NCBI RefSeq assembly: GCF_015352985.1
Contig: NZ_JACYXF010000043.1
Span: 1 to 51,266 of the forward strand
From: Noviherbaspirillum malthae
Lineage (GTDB): Bacteria; Pseudomonadota; Gammaproteobacteria; Burkholderiales; Burkholderiaceae_D
Direction of reading: 5' to 3'
DNA: 51,266 bases
The notes beneath the pieces are model-generated. The model had not been told where the DNA came from. It did no database searches and saw nothing but the letters and a program-made list of their open reading frames with translations. Positions 1 to 8,793 of this stretch are shown in pieces. Numbering within the stretch: the first letter of the stretch is position 1; every line of letters begins with the position of its first letter. The translations under genes were made by a program, and so were the position numbers.

Positions 1-55
1 CGTAAGAATCGCCAAACTGCTTGCGAGTTGTTCGCTTCCTGCACTTACTCACTGT

Positions 56-1283
56 TTATTGCTGCCGCTCAGCGATGTTCTGTGTTGCTCTTGACTTCCG
101 CAAGCTTCGAGCGGGGTGAACGGTAACCTTTTTTTTATAGGCGGGCCGGGGCATTTCCCAGGCATGAAGAACTGTCAAGTAGGCATGTGCTGCCATGGCC
201 AAGGTAATATGCCGATACCATCCATGCCAGCTGCGTACTTCATACTGGTCCAGACCAACTTCGCCTTTAGCGCTTTCAAAGCACTCCTCGACCGCCCAGC
301 GAGATCCCGCTACCTTTACCATTGTTTGCAGATCACAGTCTTTTGGCGTGTAAGCGACGTAGTAAGTGGTTTCCCCGTCGCCGCTGCGGCTTCGACGCAA
401 TAACACCCAACGCTGGCCTGGCATCTGCCAACTCAGTACCGGGATTCTGATCCAGTCATACAGTCTTGGCCCCTTTGCACCGTCGCCCGCAGACAGCGTA
501 GTCCATTGTTCCTCCTGCACCCGTGCTGCTAGTGCCGTAACGGTGATTTGACGAAGATCGTTATTCCAGACATGCTGATTCGATGCCACGGCCATCACAT
601 AATGCAAATCACTTTGCTCCAGCCATACACGCAGCGCCCGTTAGTTGCCATAGACCTCATCGGCGGTTATCCAGCTAAAGGGCACACCAGCCTGGAGAGC
701 GCGCTCAAGCATCTTGCCCGCTATGACTGGCTTGGTAGCAAAGCTTACGTCATCCGGTATCTTTGCAGCCTTGCACCGGTCTGCGTCGCTCGCCCACTCC
801 TTGGGCAGATAGAGTTCGCGGTCAACCAAGGTATGGCCAAGATCGCTCACGTACGCCATGAACACGCCGATTTGGCAGTTCTCAATTCTGCCTGCGGTGC
901 CGCTGTATTGACGCTGCACACCTGCCGAATGCATACCCTTTTTTAGAAATCCGGTTTCATCGATCACCAGAATGGCATCTTGTTGCCCCAAGTGATCAAC
1001 GACATAGGAACGCAGATCGTCGCGCACGTCATCAGCACTCCAATGTGCACGATCCAGAAAATGCTGAACGCTGTACGGTGACGGCTGACCGATTGCTTCG
1101 GCCAACTGCCAACTGCCAACCGTTCTTCCGTTCGATTGGCTTGAGCAGGCCTTCGAGATACTCCTGGGCACGCTGCTGCATTTCCTTACGCCCAAACCGG
1201 GGTGGCAGGCGGTTGACGAGATCGTTCAGTGACTTGTGCCAATCTGATGCGGCACGTACATACTGTCGAGCAGAGTCTTCCAT
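56..1283 (-). pseudogene. IS701-family transposase, disrupted
   Basis: This is a decayed DDE transposase of the IS701 family, read leftward. The N-terminal part (MEDSARQYVRAASDWHKSL..., from 1283) runs into KNGWQLA and then leaves frame. The homologous text resumes in another frame as WQLAEAIGQPSPYSV, with the typical block VIDETGFLKKG and the QRQYSGTAGRIENCQIGVF region. The frame break coincides with a tandem 7-bp duplication at 1101-1120 (GCCAACT GCCAACT GCCAAC on the + strand). Removing one unit restores KNGWQLAEAIG. A second lesion is an in-frame TAA at 641-643, where the family usually has Asp after VYG(N/S); beyond it the same frame continues as RALRVWLEQ...HYVMAVA to a C-terminal part with RWAVEECFESAKGEVGLDQYEVRSW. 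Transposition activity is very unlikely. The left end lies close to or beyond the window edge, so terminal repeats were not established. Confidence 0.85.
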
Positions 1284-1365
1284 GATGATTACTCCTAGAA
1301 TCGCTCATCATCCTGAACAATTCTAGGCCTGCCGCCCTAAACATCAAATACGACTGCAGTATTAA

Positions 1366-2247
1366 CAGCGTCTAACAAAATGATTTTTTAAGGATGCGCC
1401 AACAAATGATGGCGCATCCTAAGCGAAGGAACGCTTCATGAATCGACGGCAGTCGCTCATAGCGCACCCGCAGACGGCGGAATTGATGCAGCCAGGCGAT
1501 GGTGCGTTCAACCACCCATCGGGTCTTGCCCAGATTCCTGCCATGCTTGGTACGGCGTCTGGCAATTTGATGCAGGATGCCACGCTGCTCCAGCGCCAGG
1601 CGGTGAGCACAACTGTCGTAGGCACGATCAGTCTGAACACATTTGGGCTTTTTCAACGGCCGTCCGCGTTTGCCTCGCATCGGCGGTACACCATCAACCA
1701 GCGGCACCAGCTGCGTAACGTCATGCCGGTTGGCCTTGGTCAGAATGACATTGACCGGGATGCCTTGCGCATCGACGAGAAGGTGGTGCTTGCTGCCCTT
1801 CTTACGGCGATCGGTTGGGTTCGGTCCAGTTTTTTTCCGCCATGCACGGACCTGACCGACGAACTGTCGGCCACCGCACGGGAGAAATCGATCTTGTCGG
1901 CGGCGCGCAGTTTGTCCAGCAGCACACCATGTAGCTTCTTCCATACGCCAGCTTTTTGCCAGGCCCGTAGCCGACGCCGGCAAGTCATGCCCGAGCCGCA
2001 TCCCATCTCCTGCGGCAGCATTTCCCATGGAATCCCAGACTGCAACAGGAACAGAATGCCAGTCAATACCCGCCAGTCGTCCAGCGGCTTGCGGCCGGGA
2101 TGGGTCTTGCGCCGTCGTTTGACCGGCAGCAGTGGCTGGACTATTTCCCATAGTTCATCGTCAACCAGTTCACGTGCCATGTTGCCTCACCATCGATACG
2201 CTCTACCGAGGCTTATGGCAGCATTTCGTTCATTTTGATAGACTCTG
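1366..2247 (-). mobile_element. IS5-family insertion sequence, complete
   Basis: This is an 882-bp element with imperfect 18-bp terminal inverted repeats: CAGCGTCTAACAAAATGA at the left and CAGAGTCTATCAAAATGA as the reverse complement of the right end (16 of 18 match). It is flanked by a TAA direct repeat at 1363-1365 and 2248-2250, consistent with the short target duplications of the IS427 group. It carries one frameshifted transposase gene. It sits 15 bp downstream of the stop codon of the neighbouring LysR gene, so that gene is intact. Confidence 0.85.
1372..2180 (-). CDS. IS5-family transposase, probable programmed -1 frameshift
   Basis: This is a DDE transposase encoded in two overlapping frames. 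The first frame starts at 2180 (MARELVDDELWEIVQPLLP...) and carries the N-terminal DNA-binding region and the first catalytic block (AVADSSSVRSVHGGKK). The second frame continues from the same point as TGPNPTDRRKKGSKHHLLVDAQGIP and carries the later blocks (DRAYDS and RWVVERTIAWLHQFRRLRVRYE). The frames overlap at a run of seven A in the coding strand (T run at 1830-1836), where a -1 slip gives HGGKKTGPNPTD, as expected for the IS427 group. Both frames are otherwise open and the termini are intact, so this is probably an active two-frame gene and not a broken one. A simple 1-nt indel cannot be excluded by inspection. Confidence 0.85.
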
Positions 2248-2262
2248 TAATTCAGCGAAGCC

Positions 2263-3162
2263 CTACATCGGTAATTGAAACTCACGGCAGGCAAGGGTAC
2301 GGAAGCGCCGTGCAGCAGCACTTTCACGTTGAGGCAAGTAAATCAGGGCAAGGCCGATCTCCGCTGCTGCCGGAAAATCCATAAGTGCCCGGTAGACGAT
2401 TTTTTCATTGACGAACCGTTGCATCACCGATGGCACAAGTGCAACGCCCAATCCGCTTTCTACAAGAGCGAGCACAGTTTGCACCTGCACCGCTTCTTGC
2501 GTGATCCGCGGCAGAAAACCGCCTCGTTGACAGGCAAGCATCACCGCATTGTGCAAACCCGCAGCTTCCGTGCGGGTGTACATAATAAACGATTCATCCG
2601 CGAGATCAGCCAGCGAAAGCAATCCTTTCGTTACAAGACGGTTTCCACGAGGTAGGGCGACAATAAACTGATCACGTTCGAGCGGCACCAGCGCTGCGGT
2701 TGAACTCCGTAACAATGGCGTACGCACAAGCCCTACGTCTAGCGAATCTTCCTCGACCATCTGGACGATCCGTGCTGAGGTTGCCTCGCGCAGGATTAAT
2801 TCAACACCGGGATATTCGGTGCGAAACAAAGGTACAAGCTTTTGCAACATACCGAAGGTAGTCAAACCGACAAATCCCACTTGTAGCGTACCGCCGGTCC
2901 CATCAGAGGCGCTTTGAGCAATTTGAGCAAACTGGCTGCCATGAAATAACAGCCGCTTCGCCTCTGTCAATGCGGCTTCCCCGCTTGGAGTCAGGCTAAC
3001 ACCATTAGGAGAACGGACAAATAGCTTGGTGCCAAGCTCGGCTTCCAGCTTCTGGATCGAGACTGATAGGGGCGGTTGCGCCATATGCAGCCGTTCTGCC
3101 GCACGGCGAAAGTTCAGCGTCTCGGCTAGGACGACAAAATGACGAATTCGGCGCAGGTCCAT
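2263..3162 (-). CDS. LysR-family transcriptional regulator
   Basis: This 299-residue LysR-type regulator has the usual family length. The N-terminal winged helix-turn-helix is clear (MDLRRIRHFVVLAETLNFRR, then AAERLHMAQPPLSVSIQKLE). The effector-binding domain follows, with VGFVGLTTFGMLQKLVPLFR and a C-terminal VQTVLALVESGLGVALVPSV. The open frame extends upstream to 3495, but homology begins at Met 3162, so that start was chosen. The style resembles the CatR/CbnR/BenM branch that controls catabolic operons. It lies in the same direction as the crotonase gene behind it (73-bp gap) and divergent from the CoA-transferase operon. The intergenic region upstream of 4030 holds two ATAC-N7-GTAT sites typical for this branch, so it is the likely regulator of cluster A, responding to a pathway acid or its CoA thioester (inference). 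An IS5 element lies just past its stop. Confidence 0.9.
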   Translation of the reverse strand: MDLRRIRHFVVLAETLNFRRAAERLHMAQPPLSVSIQKLEAELGTKLFVRSPNGVSLTPSGEAALTEAKRLLFHGSQFAQIAQSASDGTGGTLQVGFVGLTTFGMLQKLVPLFRTEYPGVELILREATSARIVQMVEEDSLDVGLVRTPLLRSSTAALVPLERDQFIVALPRGNRLVTKGLLSLADLADESFIMYTRTEAAGLHNAVMLACQRGGFLPRITQEAVQVQTVLALVESGLGVALVPSVMQRFVNEKIVYRALMDFPAAAEIGLALIYLPQRESAAARRFRTLACREFQLPM

Positions 3163-3235
3163 GGTGGGAACATTTTCGTAGGGCAGCAGTATACCTGCTT
3201 TGCCCCGCATCGAGTTCCCAGGCAACTGGCGGCTG

Positions 3236-4030
3236 TCAGCCTTTAAAGACCGGTTCGCGTTTCTCAAGGAAGGCAGTGACGGCTTCACTATGGTCGGGAG
3301 TCTGGTGAGAAAGCGCCTGGTATGCAGCAGAGAGCTCGAGCAGTGTATCGAGACGTGAATGTATGCCTTCGCGCAGAAGGCGTTTGGCCAACCGTACTGC
3401 GTGAGGGGGATTCGCAGCGATCTGCTCCGCCAACGCGCGGGCGGTTGGAAGTAGTTCTTCGGGCTCAACCACCCGCGACACCAGGTTCCACGCAAGCGCC
3501 TGTTCAGCGTCGATTATCTGGCCTGTAAAGGACATTTCCGCAGCTCGCGACAGACCGATGACGCGAGGCAACAGCCAGGCGCCACCGTCGCCCGGGACGA
3601 TTCCCAACTTGACGAAGCTTTCTGCAAACTTCGCATGCCGTGAGGCAATCCGTATATCGCACATGCAAGTCAAATCCAGGCCCGCACCGATGGCTGCCCC
3701 GTTAACTGCTGCGATGACAGGCACTTCCAGATTGAATAAGGCTAAGGGCAGTTTCTGGATACCTTGCCGGTATTCCTGCCGGATCTGCATGCCTGTGACT
3801 TCACCGGATGCCTGCCTCTCCATATCCTTGATGTTACCGCCCGATGAGAACGCATTCCCGGCGCCAGTAAGGATAACGGCGCGCACGCTGCGGTCATTCT
3901 CAATCCGTTGTATCGCAGCGATGAACTCCTGGACTGCGCTGTTTCCTGTCAGAGGGTTACGGCGCTCCGGCTCGTTCATGGTCAGTGTGACTATGTGTCC
4001 GTCTTGTTCGTAGAGTAGAAAGTCAGCCAT
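3236..4030 (-). CDS. Enoyl-CoA hydratase/isomerase (crotonase) family protein
   Basis: This 264-residue crotonase-fold protein probably hydrates or isomerises a CoA thioester made by the divergent CoA-transferase and acyl-CoA-dehydrogenase operon. Visible family features are MNEPERRNPLTG near the N-terminus, the oxyanion-hole segment AFSSGGNIKDME, the second loop NGAAIGAGLDLTCMCDIRIAS, and LGIVPGDGGAWLLPRVIG before the C-terminal helices (AVRLAKRLLREG). The start at 4030 (MADFLLYEQ) is preferred over 4036 because AAAGGA then lies seven bases upstream; from 4036 the spacing would be too short. It has ordinary length for the family. The PGDGG form of the active-site loop is common in crotonases of unassigned substrate, so hydratase versus isomerase is left open. 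It shares the promoter region at 4031-4309 with the rightward operon. Confidence 0.88.
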   Translation of the reverse strand: MADFLLYEQDGHIVTLTMNEPERRNPLTGNSAVQEFIAAIQRIENDRSVRAVILTGAGNAFSSGGNIKDMERQASGEVTGMQIRQEYRQGIQKLPLALFNLEVPVIAAVNGAAIGAGLDLTCMCDIRIASRHAKFAESFVKLGIVPGDGGAWLLPRVIGLSRAAEMSFTGQIIDAEQALAWNLVSRVVEPEELLPTARALAEQIAANPPHAVRLAKRLLREGIHSRLDTLLELSAAYQALSHQTPDHSEAVTAFLEKREPVFKG

Positions 4031-4090
4031 CTGCATATCCTTTGGGCATGGTTTGAAAGCTGTTCAAGGATATTCAAAACGGTAACTGAT

Positions 4091-4233
4091 GTCCAATATC
4101 ATATTTATAGGAAACGATACCGGATTCGTATGAGAGGAAAATCCTTCTAGCAGATTTTATGCATATTGCAGCGCAATATAAATGTGGAGGTGATACGAGT
4201 TGAGTATCGTAGAAGGAAAATTTAATATTGGAC
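4091..4233. promoter_or_regulatory. Divergent promoter region with candidate LysR-type operator sites
   Basis: The AT-rich 279-bp gap between the crotonase gene and the CoA-transferase gene holds three dyads with T-N11-A geometry. There are two ATAC-N7-GTAT sites (4117-4131 and 4193-4207) and a perfect 7-bp dyad between them at 4163-4179 (ATATTGC-AGC-GCAATAT). A further 9-bp inverted repeat, GTCCAATAT at 4091-4099 and ATATTGGAC at 4225-4233, frames the set. ATAC-N7-GTAT is the known recognition core for CatR/ClcR/CbnR-like LysR regulators. Binding by the LysR protein at 2263-3162 is inferred from proximity. Exact promoter elements were not assigned. Confidence 0.6.
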
Positions 4234-4309
4234 TGCTGGTGCTCGCTCAAACTATTCTTTGTCTCGTGCCTAAACGGCAAGTGACATTGCAACTAGACAG
4301 GAAAGAGGA

Positions 4310-5533
4310 ATGAAGACGGCATTGGGACACTTGAAAGTGCTTGACCTGACACGCGTTCTTGCCGGTCCATGGGCAACACAGAATTTTGCCGATATGGGTG
4401 CCGAGGTGATTAAGGTGGAGCGACCGGGTGCTGGCGACGACACCCGGAGCTGGGGGCCGCCGTTCCTGAAAGATGCGGAGGGTCACGACACCACCGACGC
4501 CGCATATTATTTGAGCACCAATCGCGGAAAGAAGTCGATCACCATCGATCTGGCATCGGAAACAGGTCAGGAAATCATTCGCGAACTGGTGCGCGATGCC
4601 GATGTACTGGTCGAAAATTACAAGGTCGGTACGCTTGCGCGTTATGGCCTTTCGTATAACGATCTCCGACCTTTGAACCCGCGCCTGGTGTATTGCTCGA
4701 TCACTGGATTTGGGCAAGATGGCCCTTACGCTGCGCTTCCAGGCTACGACTTCGTATTTCAGGGCATGGGTGGGTTGATGAGCATTACCGGACATGCCGA
4801 CAGCGAACCCGGCGGCGGTCCAATCAAGAGTGGAGTCGCCATTTCGGACCTGCTGACCGGCATGTACGCAACGACGGCCATACTTGCTGCACTAGAGCAT
4901 CGCCACGTGAGCGGCGAAGGGCAGTACATCGACATGGCCCTGTTGGACTGCATCGTTGCGATCAACGGTTATCAAGCGATGAACCATTTCATGTCCGGCA
5001 AGATACCTCAGCGGATGGGAAACATGCATCCGAATATGGTGCCCTACCAGGTCTTTCGCTGCAAGGAAGGTGAGGTCATTGTCGCCGTCGGCAACGATTC
5101 TCAGTATGCCGCGTTTTGCCATGTCATTGGACGCAATGATCTGGCTGTTGATCCGCGCTTTGTCACGGTAGGGCTGCGCAACATCAATCGCGACGCCCTG
5201 ATTCCGCAGATCGCCGAGACTATGCTGACCCGCACCATGAAGGAATGGGTCGCGAAGATGGAAGCTGCGAACGTTCCCTGCGGGCCGATCAACAACATGC
5301 GGCAGGTATTTGAAGATCCGCAAGTGCAGCACCGTCGGATGAAGCTGTCGCTGCCGCATTCCGTCGGCGGAGAAATTCCGAGCCTGGCCAATCCGATCCG
5401 CTTCTCGGATACGCCGATTCGCTATACGCATGCCGCTCCCACGCTGGGCGAGCACACGACTGAAGTGCTCGCAGAGCGTCTTGGCATGTCGGAAGAGCGC
5501 ATCGCTGCGCTGAAAGCGCAGGGGGTCGTATGA
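4310..5533 (+). CDS. CaiB/BaiF-family (class III) CoA transferase
   Basis: This 407-residue class III CoA transferase moves CoA from a donor thioester to a carboxylic acid, so activation costs no ATP. The family start is plain: LKVLDLTRVLAGPWATQNFADMGAEVIKVERPGAGDDTR. The loop LPGYDFVFQGMGGLMSITG places the expected catalytic Asp at about residue 147. The C-terminal part has the normal interlocked-ring segments (KEWVAKMEAANVPCGPINN, LGEHTTEVLAERLGMS). GAAAGAGG precedes the ATG at a good distance. It is the first gene of the rightward cluster-A operon and is followed by two acyl-CoA dehydrogenases. The natural acid is not evident; dicarboxylates and branched acids are typical for relatives. 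Confidence 0.9.
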   Translation: MKTALGHLKVLDLTRVLAGPWATQNFADMGAEVIKVERPGAGDDTRSWGPPFLKDAEGHDTTDAAYYLSTNRGKKSITIDLASETGQEIIRELVRDADVLVENYKVGTLARYGLSYNDLRPLNPRLVYCSITGFGQDGPYAALPGYDFVFQGMGGLMSITGHADSEPGGGPIKSGVAISDLLTGMYATTAILAALEHRHVSGEGQYIDMALLDCIVAINGYQAMNHFMSGKIPQRMGNMHPNMVPYQVFRCKEGEVIVAVGNDSQYAAFCHVIGRNDLAVDPRFVTVGLRNINRDALIPQIAETMLTRTMKEWVAKMEAANVPCGPINNMRQVFEDPQVQHRRMKLSLPHSVGGEIPSLANPIRFSDTPIRYTHAAPTLGEHTTEVLAERLGMSEERIAALKAQGVV

Positions 5534-5594
5534 GTTACTGTCTCAAACAAGGAAATTCCATGCAAGTTACTGACCGATACAAGGAAGCACCGTA

Positions 5595-6752
5595 ATGACC
5601 GCGCTGCTCAACCATTTCCGTTTTGCCGTGCTTCCTGCCGAAGCAGAAGCCTTTCGGGCTGAAGTGAAGGAATTCCTCCGGACCAGCATGCCGGATTCGG
5701 CGCCGGATGTCCGCGCACGTTCCTGGATGGGCTTTTCCGCCGAGTTCAGCAGCGAGATGGCCAAGCGCGGCTGGGTAGGCATGACGTTGCCGCGTGAATA
5801 CGGTGGCGCCAACCTGGATGCGTTTTCGCGCTTCGTACTGGTCGAGGAACTCTTGATCGCCGGTGCTCCTGTCTCCGCGCACTGGATTGCCGATCGACAG
5901 AGCGGGCCGCTGATCCTGAAATATGGCACCGAGGCACAGCGCCGCTTTTACCTGCCGAAAATCTGTGCGGCGGAAGCGTTCTTTTGTATCGGCATGAGCG
6001 AACCGAATTCCGGATCGGACCTTGCCAGCGTCGGCACCCGAGCCACGCGCACTGAAAAAGGCTGGCGACTTACCGGGCGCAAGATCTGGACGACCAACGC
6101 ACCGCGGTGCCAGTACATGATTGCCTTGGTAAGAACTTCGGGCACCCCGGAAGATCGCCAGCGCGGACTGTCGCAATTCATCGTCGATCTCTCGCTGCCC
6201 GGCGTCACTGTGCGTCCAATCCGAGACCTGGCCGGCGACGCACATTTTTCGGAGGTGTTCTTCGACGACGTCGAGCTGTCCGACGATGCGCTGATCGGCC
6301 AGGAAGGCGGCGGCTGGGAGCAGGTCACCGCGGAACTTGCATTCGAGCGAAGCGGGCCTGAAAGGCTGTATTCCAGCATCGTGCTGCTCGATCACTGGAT
6401 AGCCTGCCTGCGGCGAAGCGGCAATGCCGCCGCACATGCCGCTACCATCGGCCGGTTTGCCACCCACCTGGCGACGCTGCGCAACATGTCGGTGACTGTT
6501 ACCAGCCAGCTGGTCAAGGGCGCCAGTCCGGTTGTCGAGGCTGCACTGGTCAAGGATATCGGGACGGAATTCGAGCAAACGCTTCCTGCGGTGATCGAGG
6601 CAGCGATCTCGGCCGATCCGCAGGAGATCGTGGATGCGGATTTGTACCGGACGGTGGCATATGTTAGCCAGGTTGCGCCGACTTACTCCCTGCGAGGTGG
6701 CACTCGCGAAATCCTGCGCGGCATGATTGCCCGCGGGCTCGGCTTGCGTTAA
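5595..6752 (+). CDS. Acyl-CoA dehydrogenase family protein, large partner
   Basis: This 385-residue FAD-dependent acyl-CoA dehydrogenase shows the N-terminal helical domain (FRAEVKEFLRTSMP, GWVGMTLPREYGGANLD), the flavin-contact segment FFCIGMSEPNSGSDLASVGTRA followed by GWRLTGRKIWTTNA, and a C-terminal helical domain. At the position where medium-chain enzymes carry the catalytic Glu in YEGT, this protein reads LRGGTREILRGMIARGLGL, so the usual Glu is replaced by Gly. Relatives with this form often use a base elsewhere or act as half of a two-gene heteromeric dehydrogenase. The adjacent second dehydrogenase gene (12-bp gap) fits a heteromer of the PimC/PimD or ChsE1/ChsE2 kind; this is inference. 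AAGGA lies upstream of the ATG. Confidence 0.88.
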   Translation: MTALLNHFRFAVLPAEAEAFRAEVKEFLRTSMPDSAPDVRARSWMGFSAEFSSEMAKRGWVGMTLPREYGGANLDAFSRFVLVEELLIAGAPVSAHWIADRQSGPLILKYGTEAQRRFYLPKICAAEAFFCIGMSEPNSGSDLASVGTRATRTEKGWRLTGRKIWTTNAPRCQYMIALVRTSGTPEDRQRGLSQFIVDLSLPGVTVRPIRDLAGDAHFSEVFFDDVELSDDALIGQEGGGWEQVTAELAFERSGPERLYSSIVLLDHWIACLRRSGNAAAHAATIGRFATHLATLRNMSVTVTSQLVKGASPVVEAALVKDIGTEFEQTLPAVIEAAISADPQEIVDADLYRTVAYVSQVAPTYSLRGGTREILRGMIARGLGLR

Positions 6753-6763
6753 AGGAACCAGCA

Positions 6764-7750
6764 ATGTTTGCAGAAGCCATTGAAGAGATTCTGAAGGACC
6801 AGTGCACTCCGGCAGCCGTGCGCGCCATAGAAGCCGGCGGCTCGGCCGAAGCATTATGGGATGCAATAGCGGATGCGGGCTTTCTCGAACTGCTCGCTCC
6901 GGAAGATCTCGGCGGCGCCATGCTGCCGTTGCCGGACCTGTTTCCGGTCCTGACCGCGCTGGGTGCTTATGCGATGCCCTTGCCGCTGGCGCAGAGCATC
7001 GCCGCCCGCACAGTACTGGCAGGACGTACCGAGATCCCGGCCGGCATGCTCACGCTTGCACCGGCTTTACGCTGCGCGGAAGATGGCAGTCTGACCTGTC
7101 CGCTGGTACCGTATGGCGCTATCGCCGATCATGTCGTCGTCCAGAATGAGGACCAGGTGCTGGTGCTGCCGGGAGCCAGTGCGGTACGGACGCTAACGGG
7201 CGTACATGGCAGCCTGGTTGCGACCATGACCTGGCAGCCAGAGAGCCAAACTGCGCAGACGACCTTGGCCGCGGGCGGCTTGGCCGAACTGGGCGCGGCA
7301 TTGCACGCCGCACTGCTGGCCGGCGCCATGCGCCGCGTATTCGACATGACACTGCAGTATGCCAACGACCGGACGCAATTCGGCAAGTCGATCGGCAAAT
7401 TCCAGGCGATACAGCACCAGATCAGCGTCATGGCTGAACACGTCGCGGCTGCGCTGATTGCGGCCGAGGCGGCATTCCAGGGCGATGCTCGCATGCCTGC
7501 ACCGCTGGCGAGCGCCATCGCAAAATCGCGTACCAGCGAGGCCGCCGTACTAGTTGCATCGATTGCGCATGCGGTACACGGCGCCATTGGCGTAACCGAA
7601 GAATATGACCTGCAACTACTGACGCGCCGTCTGCATGAATGGCGGATTGCGCATGGTTCCGAAGCCCATTGGAACCAGGTCGTGGGGCAGCGCGTATTGC
7701 AGTCAGGCCAAGAGCGGATCGTTGATTTCATTCGTACAGCCAGCGTGTAA
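6764..7750 (+). CDS. Acyl-CoA dehydrogenase family protein, short partner
   Basis: This is a 328-residue acyl-CoA dehydrogenase homologue, shorter than the usual 380-400 residues. It keeps the N-terminal helical part (FAEAIEEILKDQ, LWDAIADAGFLELLAPEDLGGAMLPL) and the C-terminal helical domain (RRVFDMTLQYANDRTQFGKSIGKFQAIQHQISVMAEHVAAA). The middle beta domain is reduced and lacks a clear flavin-binding GSD motif. The final segment AIGVTEEYDLQLLTRRLHEWR resembles the dehydrogenase C-terminus but has no YEGT Glu. These losses suggest a non-autonomous subunit that pairs with the product of the gene at 5595-6752. AAAGGA precedes the ATG. It is co-directional with a 12-bp gap to the first dehydrogenase and 46 bp to the Bug gene. 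Confidence 0.85.
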   Translation: MFAEAIEEILKDQCTPAAVRAIEAGGSAEALWDAIADAGFLELLAPEDLGGAMLPLPDLFPVLTALGAYAMPLPLAQSIAARTVLAGRTEIPAGMLTLAPALRCAEDGSLTCPLVPYGAIADHVVVQNEDQVLVLPGASAVRTLTGVHGSLVATMTWQPESQTAQTTLAAGGLAELGAALHAALLAGAMRRVFDMTLQYANDRTQFGKSIGKFQAIQHQISVMAEHVAAALIAAEAAFQGDARMPAPLASAIAKSRTSEAAVLVASIAHAVHGAIGVTEEYDLQLLTRRLHEWRIAHGSEAHWNQVVGQRVLQSGQERIVDFIRTASV

Positions 7751-7796
7751 ATATCATTTATAACCGACACGGCAACAATGCCGGAGGAGACCAGAG

Positions 7797-8780
7797 ATGT
7801 TGAAAAAACCTTATCGCAGGATGGTAATATCGGCTGCAATCGGATGCGCCACAATTCTGATGCCCGCACTGCATGCGATCGCCCAGGAATTTCCCTCCCG
7901 CGTCATCAAGTTGGTTGTGCCTTTTCCTCCAGGCAGTGGAACGGATACGTCGGCACGTTACTTCGGCAAGAAGCTGTCCGAACTGACGGGACAGCCGGTG
8001 GTCGTTGAAAACCGACCTGGTGGAAACGGTTTCATCGGCGTCCAGAACGTATTGGCTGCACCTGCCGACGGCTATACGGTGTTCGTCGGAAGTAACTCCA
8101 CGCTGGCGGTCAACGTCGCTCTGTTCAAAAAGCTGCCATACAACCCGCAGACCGATTTCGCCCCGCTAACAATGATGATGCGCGCGCCGGCGGTTCTCGC
8201 GGTACCGCCAAATTCGCCTTACAAAACGGTGTCCGACCTCGTCAAGGCCGCCAAGGCACAGCCGGGAAAGCTAAACTATGCGTCGGGTTCAGCCGGCTAT
8301 CAGCTGATGGCTGAACTGTTCAATGACGTCGCCGGCGTCAGTACCGTACACGTGCCTTACAAGGGCGCTTCGGAAGCTCTTGCCGGGGTTGCGGCCGGCA
8401 CAGTCGACCTGACCTTTTCGGACATCACCGCGACACAAGGACTGGTCAAGGGTGGCAAGGTACGTGCGCTTGCGGTCGCCTCCGAACGACGCGCGCCGGC
8501 GCTGCCTGACCTGCCAACCGCAGCGGAGGAGGGTTTGCCCGGATATCAGGCTTATGTCTGGGTAGGGGCAATGGTATCGGCGAAGACACCGAAAGCCGAA
8601 ACCGAGAAGCTAGCGTCGCTCCTGACACAAATCGCCCGGATGCCGGAAACGCGCGAGTTCTATGAACGGCAGGGCGCGGAGGCAATGAGCGGCGGGGCGG
8701 AGGAAATGCGCCGATTCCAGGCTGCGGAGATCGAGCTGTGGAAAAAGATCGTGGTCAAGGCCAAAGTCGAGCAGCAATAA
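7797..8780 (+). CDS. Bug/TctC-family periplasmic solute-binding protein
   Basis: This 327-residue Bug protein is the extracytoplasmic receptor type of tripartite tricarboxylate transporters. The N-terminus has a basic start, a hydrophobic stretch (ISAAIGCATILMPALHAIA) and a likely cleavage after IAQ. The mature part follows the family script: FPSRVIKLVVPFPPGSGTDTSARYF, VVENRPGGNGFIGVQNVLAAPADGYT, LNYASGSAGYQLMAELFN, VHVPYKGASEALAGV and a late GLPGYQAYVW. GGAGGAGA lies just upstream of the ATG. No TctA or TctB membrane gene is present in the window, so the membrane partners must lie elsewhere or the protein acts in sensing. Its place in the CoA-activation operon suggests that the ligand is the pathway carboxylate (inference). 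Confidence 0.9.
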   Translation: MLKKPYRRMVISAAIGCATILMPALHAIAQEFPSRVIKLVVPFPPGSGTDTSARYFGKKLSELTGQPVVVENRPGGNGFIGVQNVLAAPADGYTVFVGSNSTLAVNVALFKKLPYNPQTDFAPLTMMMRAPAVLAVPPNSPYKTVSDLVKAAKAQPGKLNYASGSAGYQLMAELFNDVAGVSTVHVPYKGASEALAGVAAGTVDLTFSDITATQGLVKGGKVRALAVASERRAPALPDLPTAAEEGLPGYQAYVWVGAMVSAKTPKAETEKLASLLTQIARMPETREFYERQGAEAMSGGAEEMRRFQAAEIELWKKIVVKAKVEQQ

Positions 8781-8793
8781 GCGGCAAGCCGAC

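Noticed and set aside
5535..6866. 443-codon open frame opposite the first acyl-CoA dehydrogenase
   Set aside because: It mirrors the codon bias of the real gene on the other strand and has no recognisable domain.
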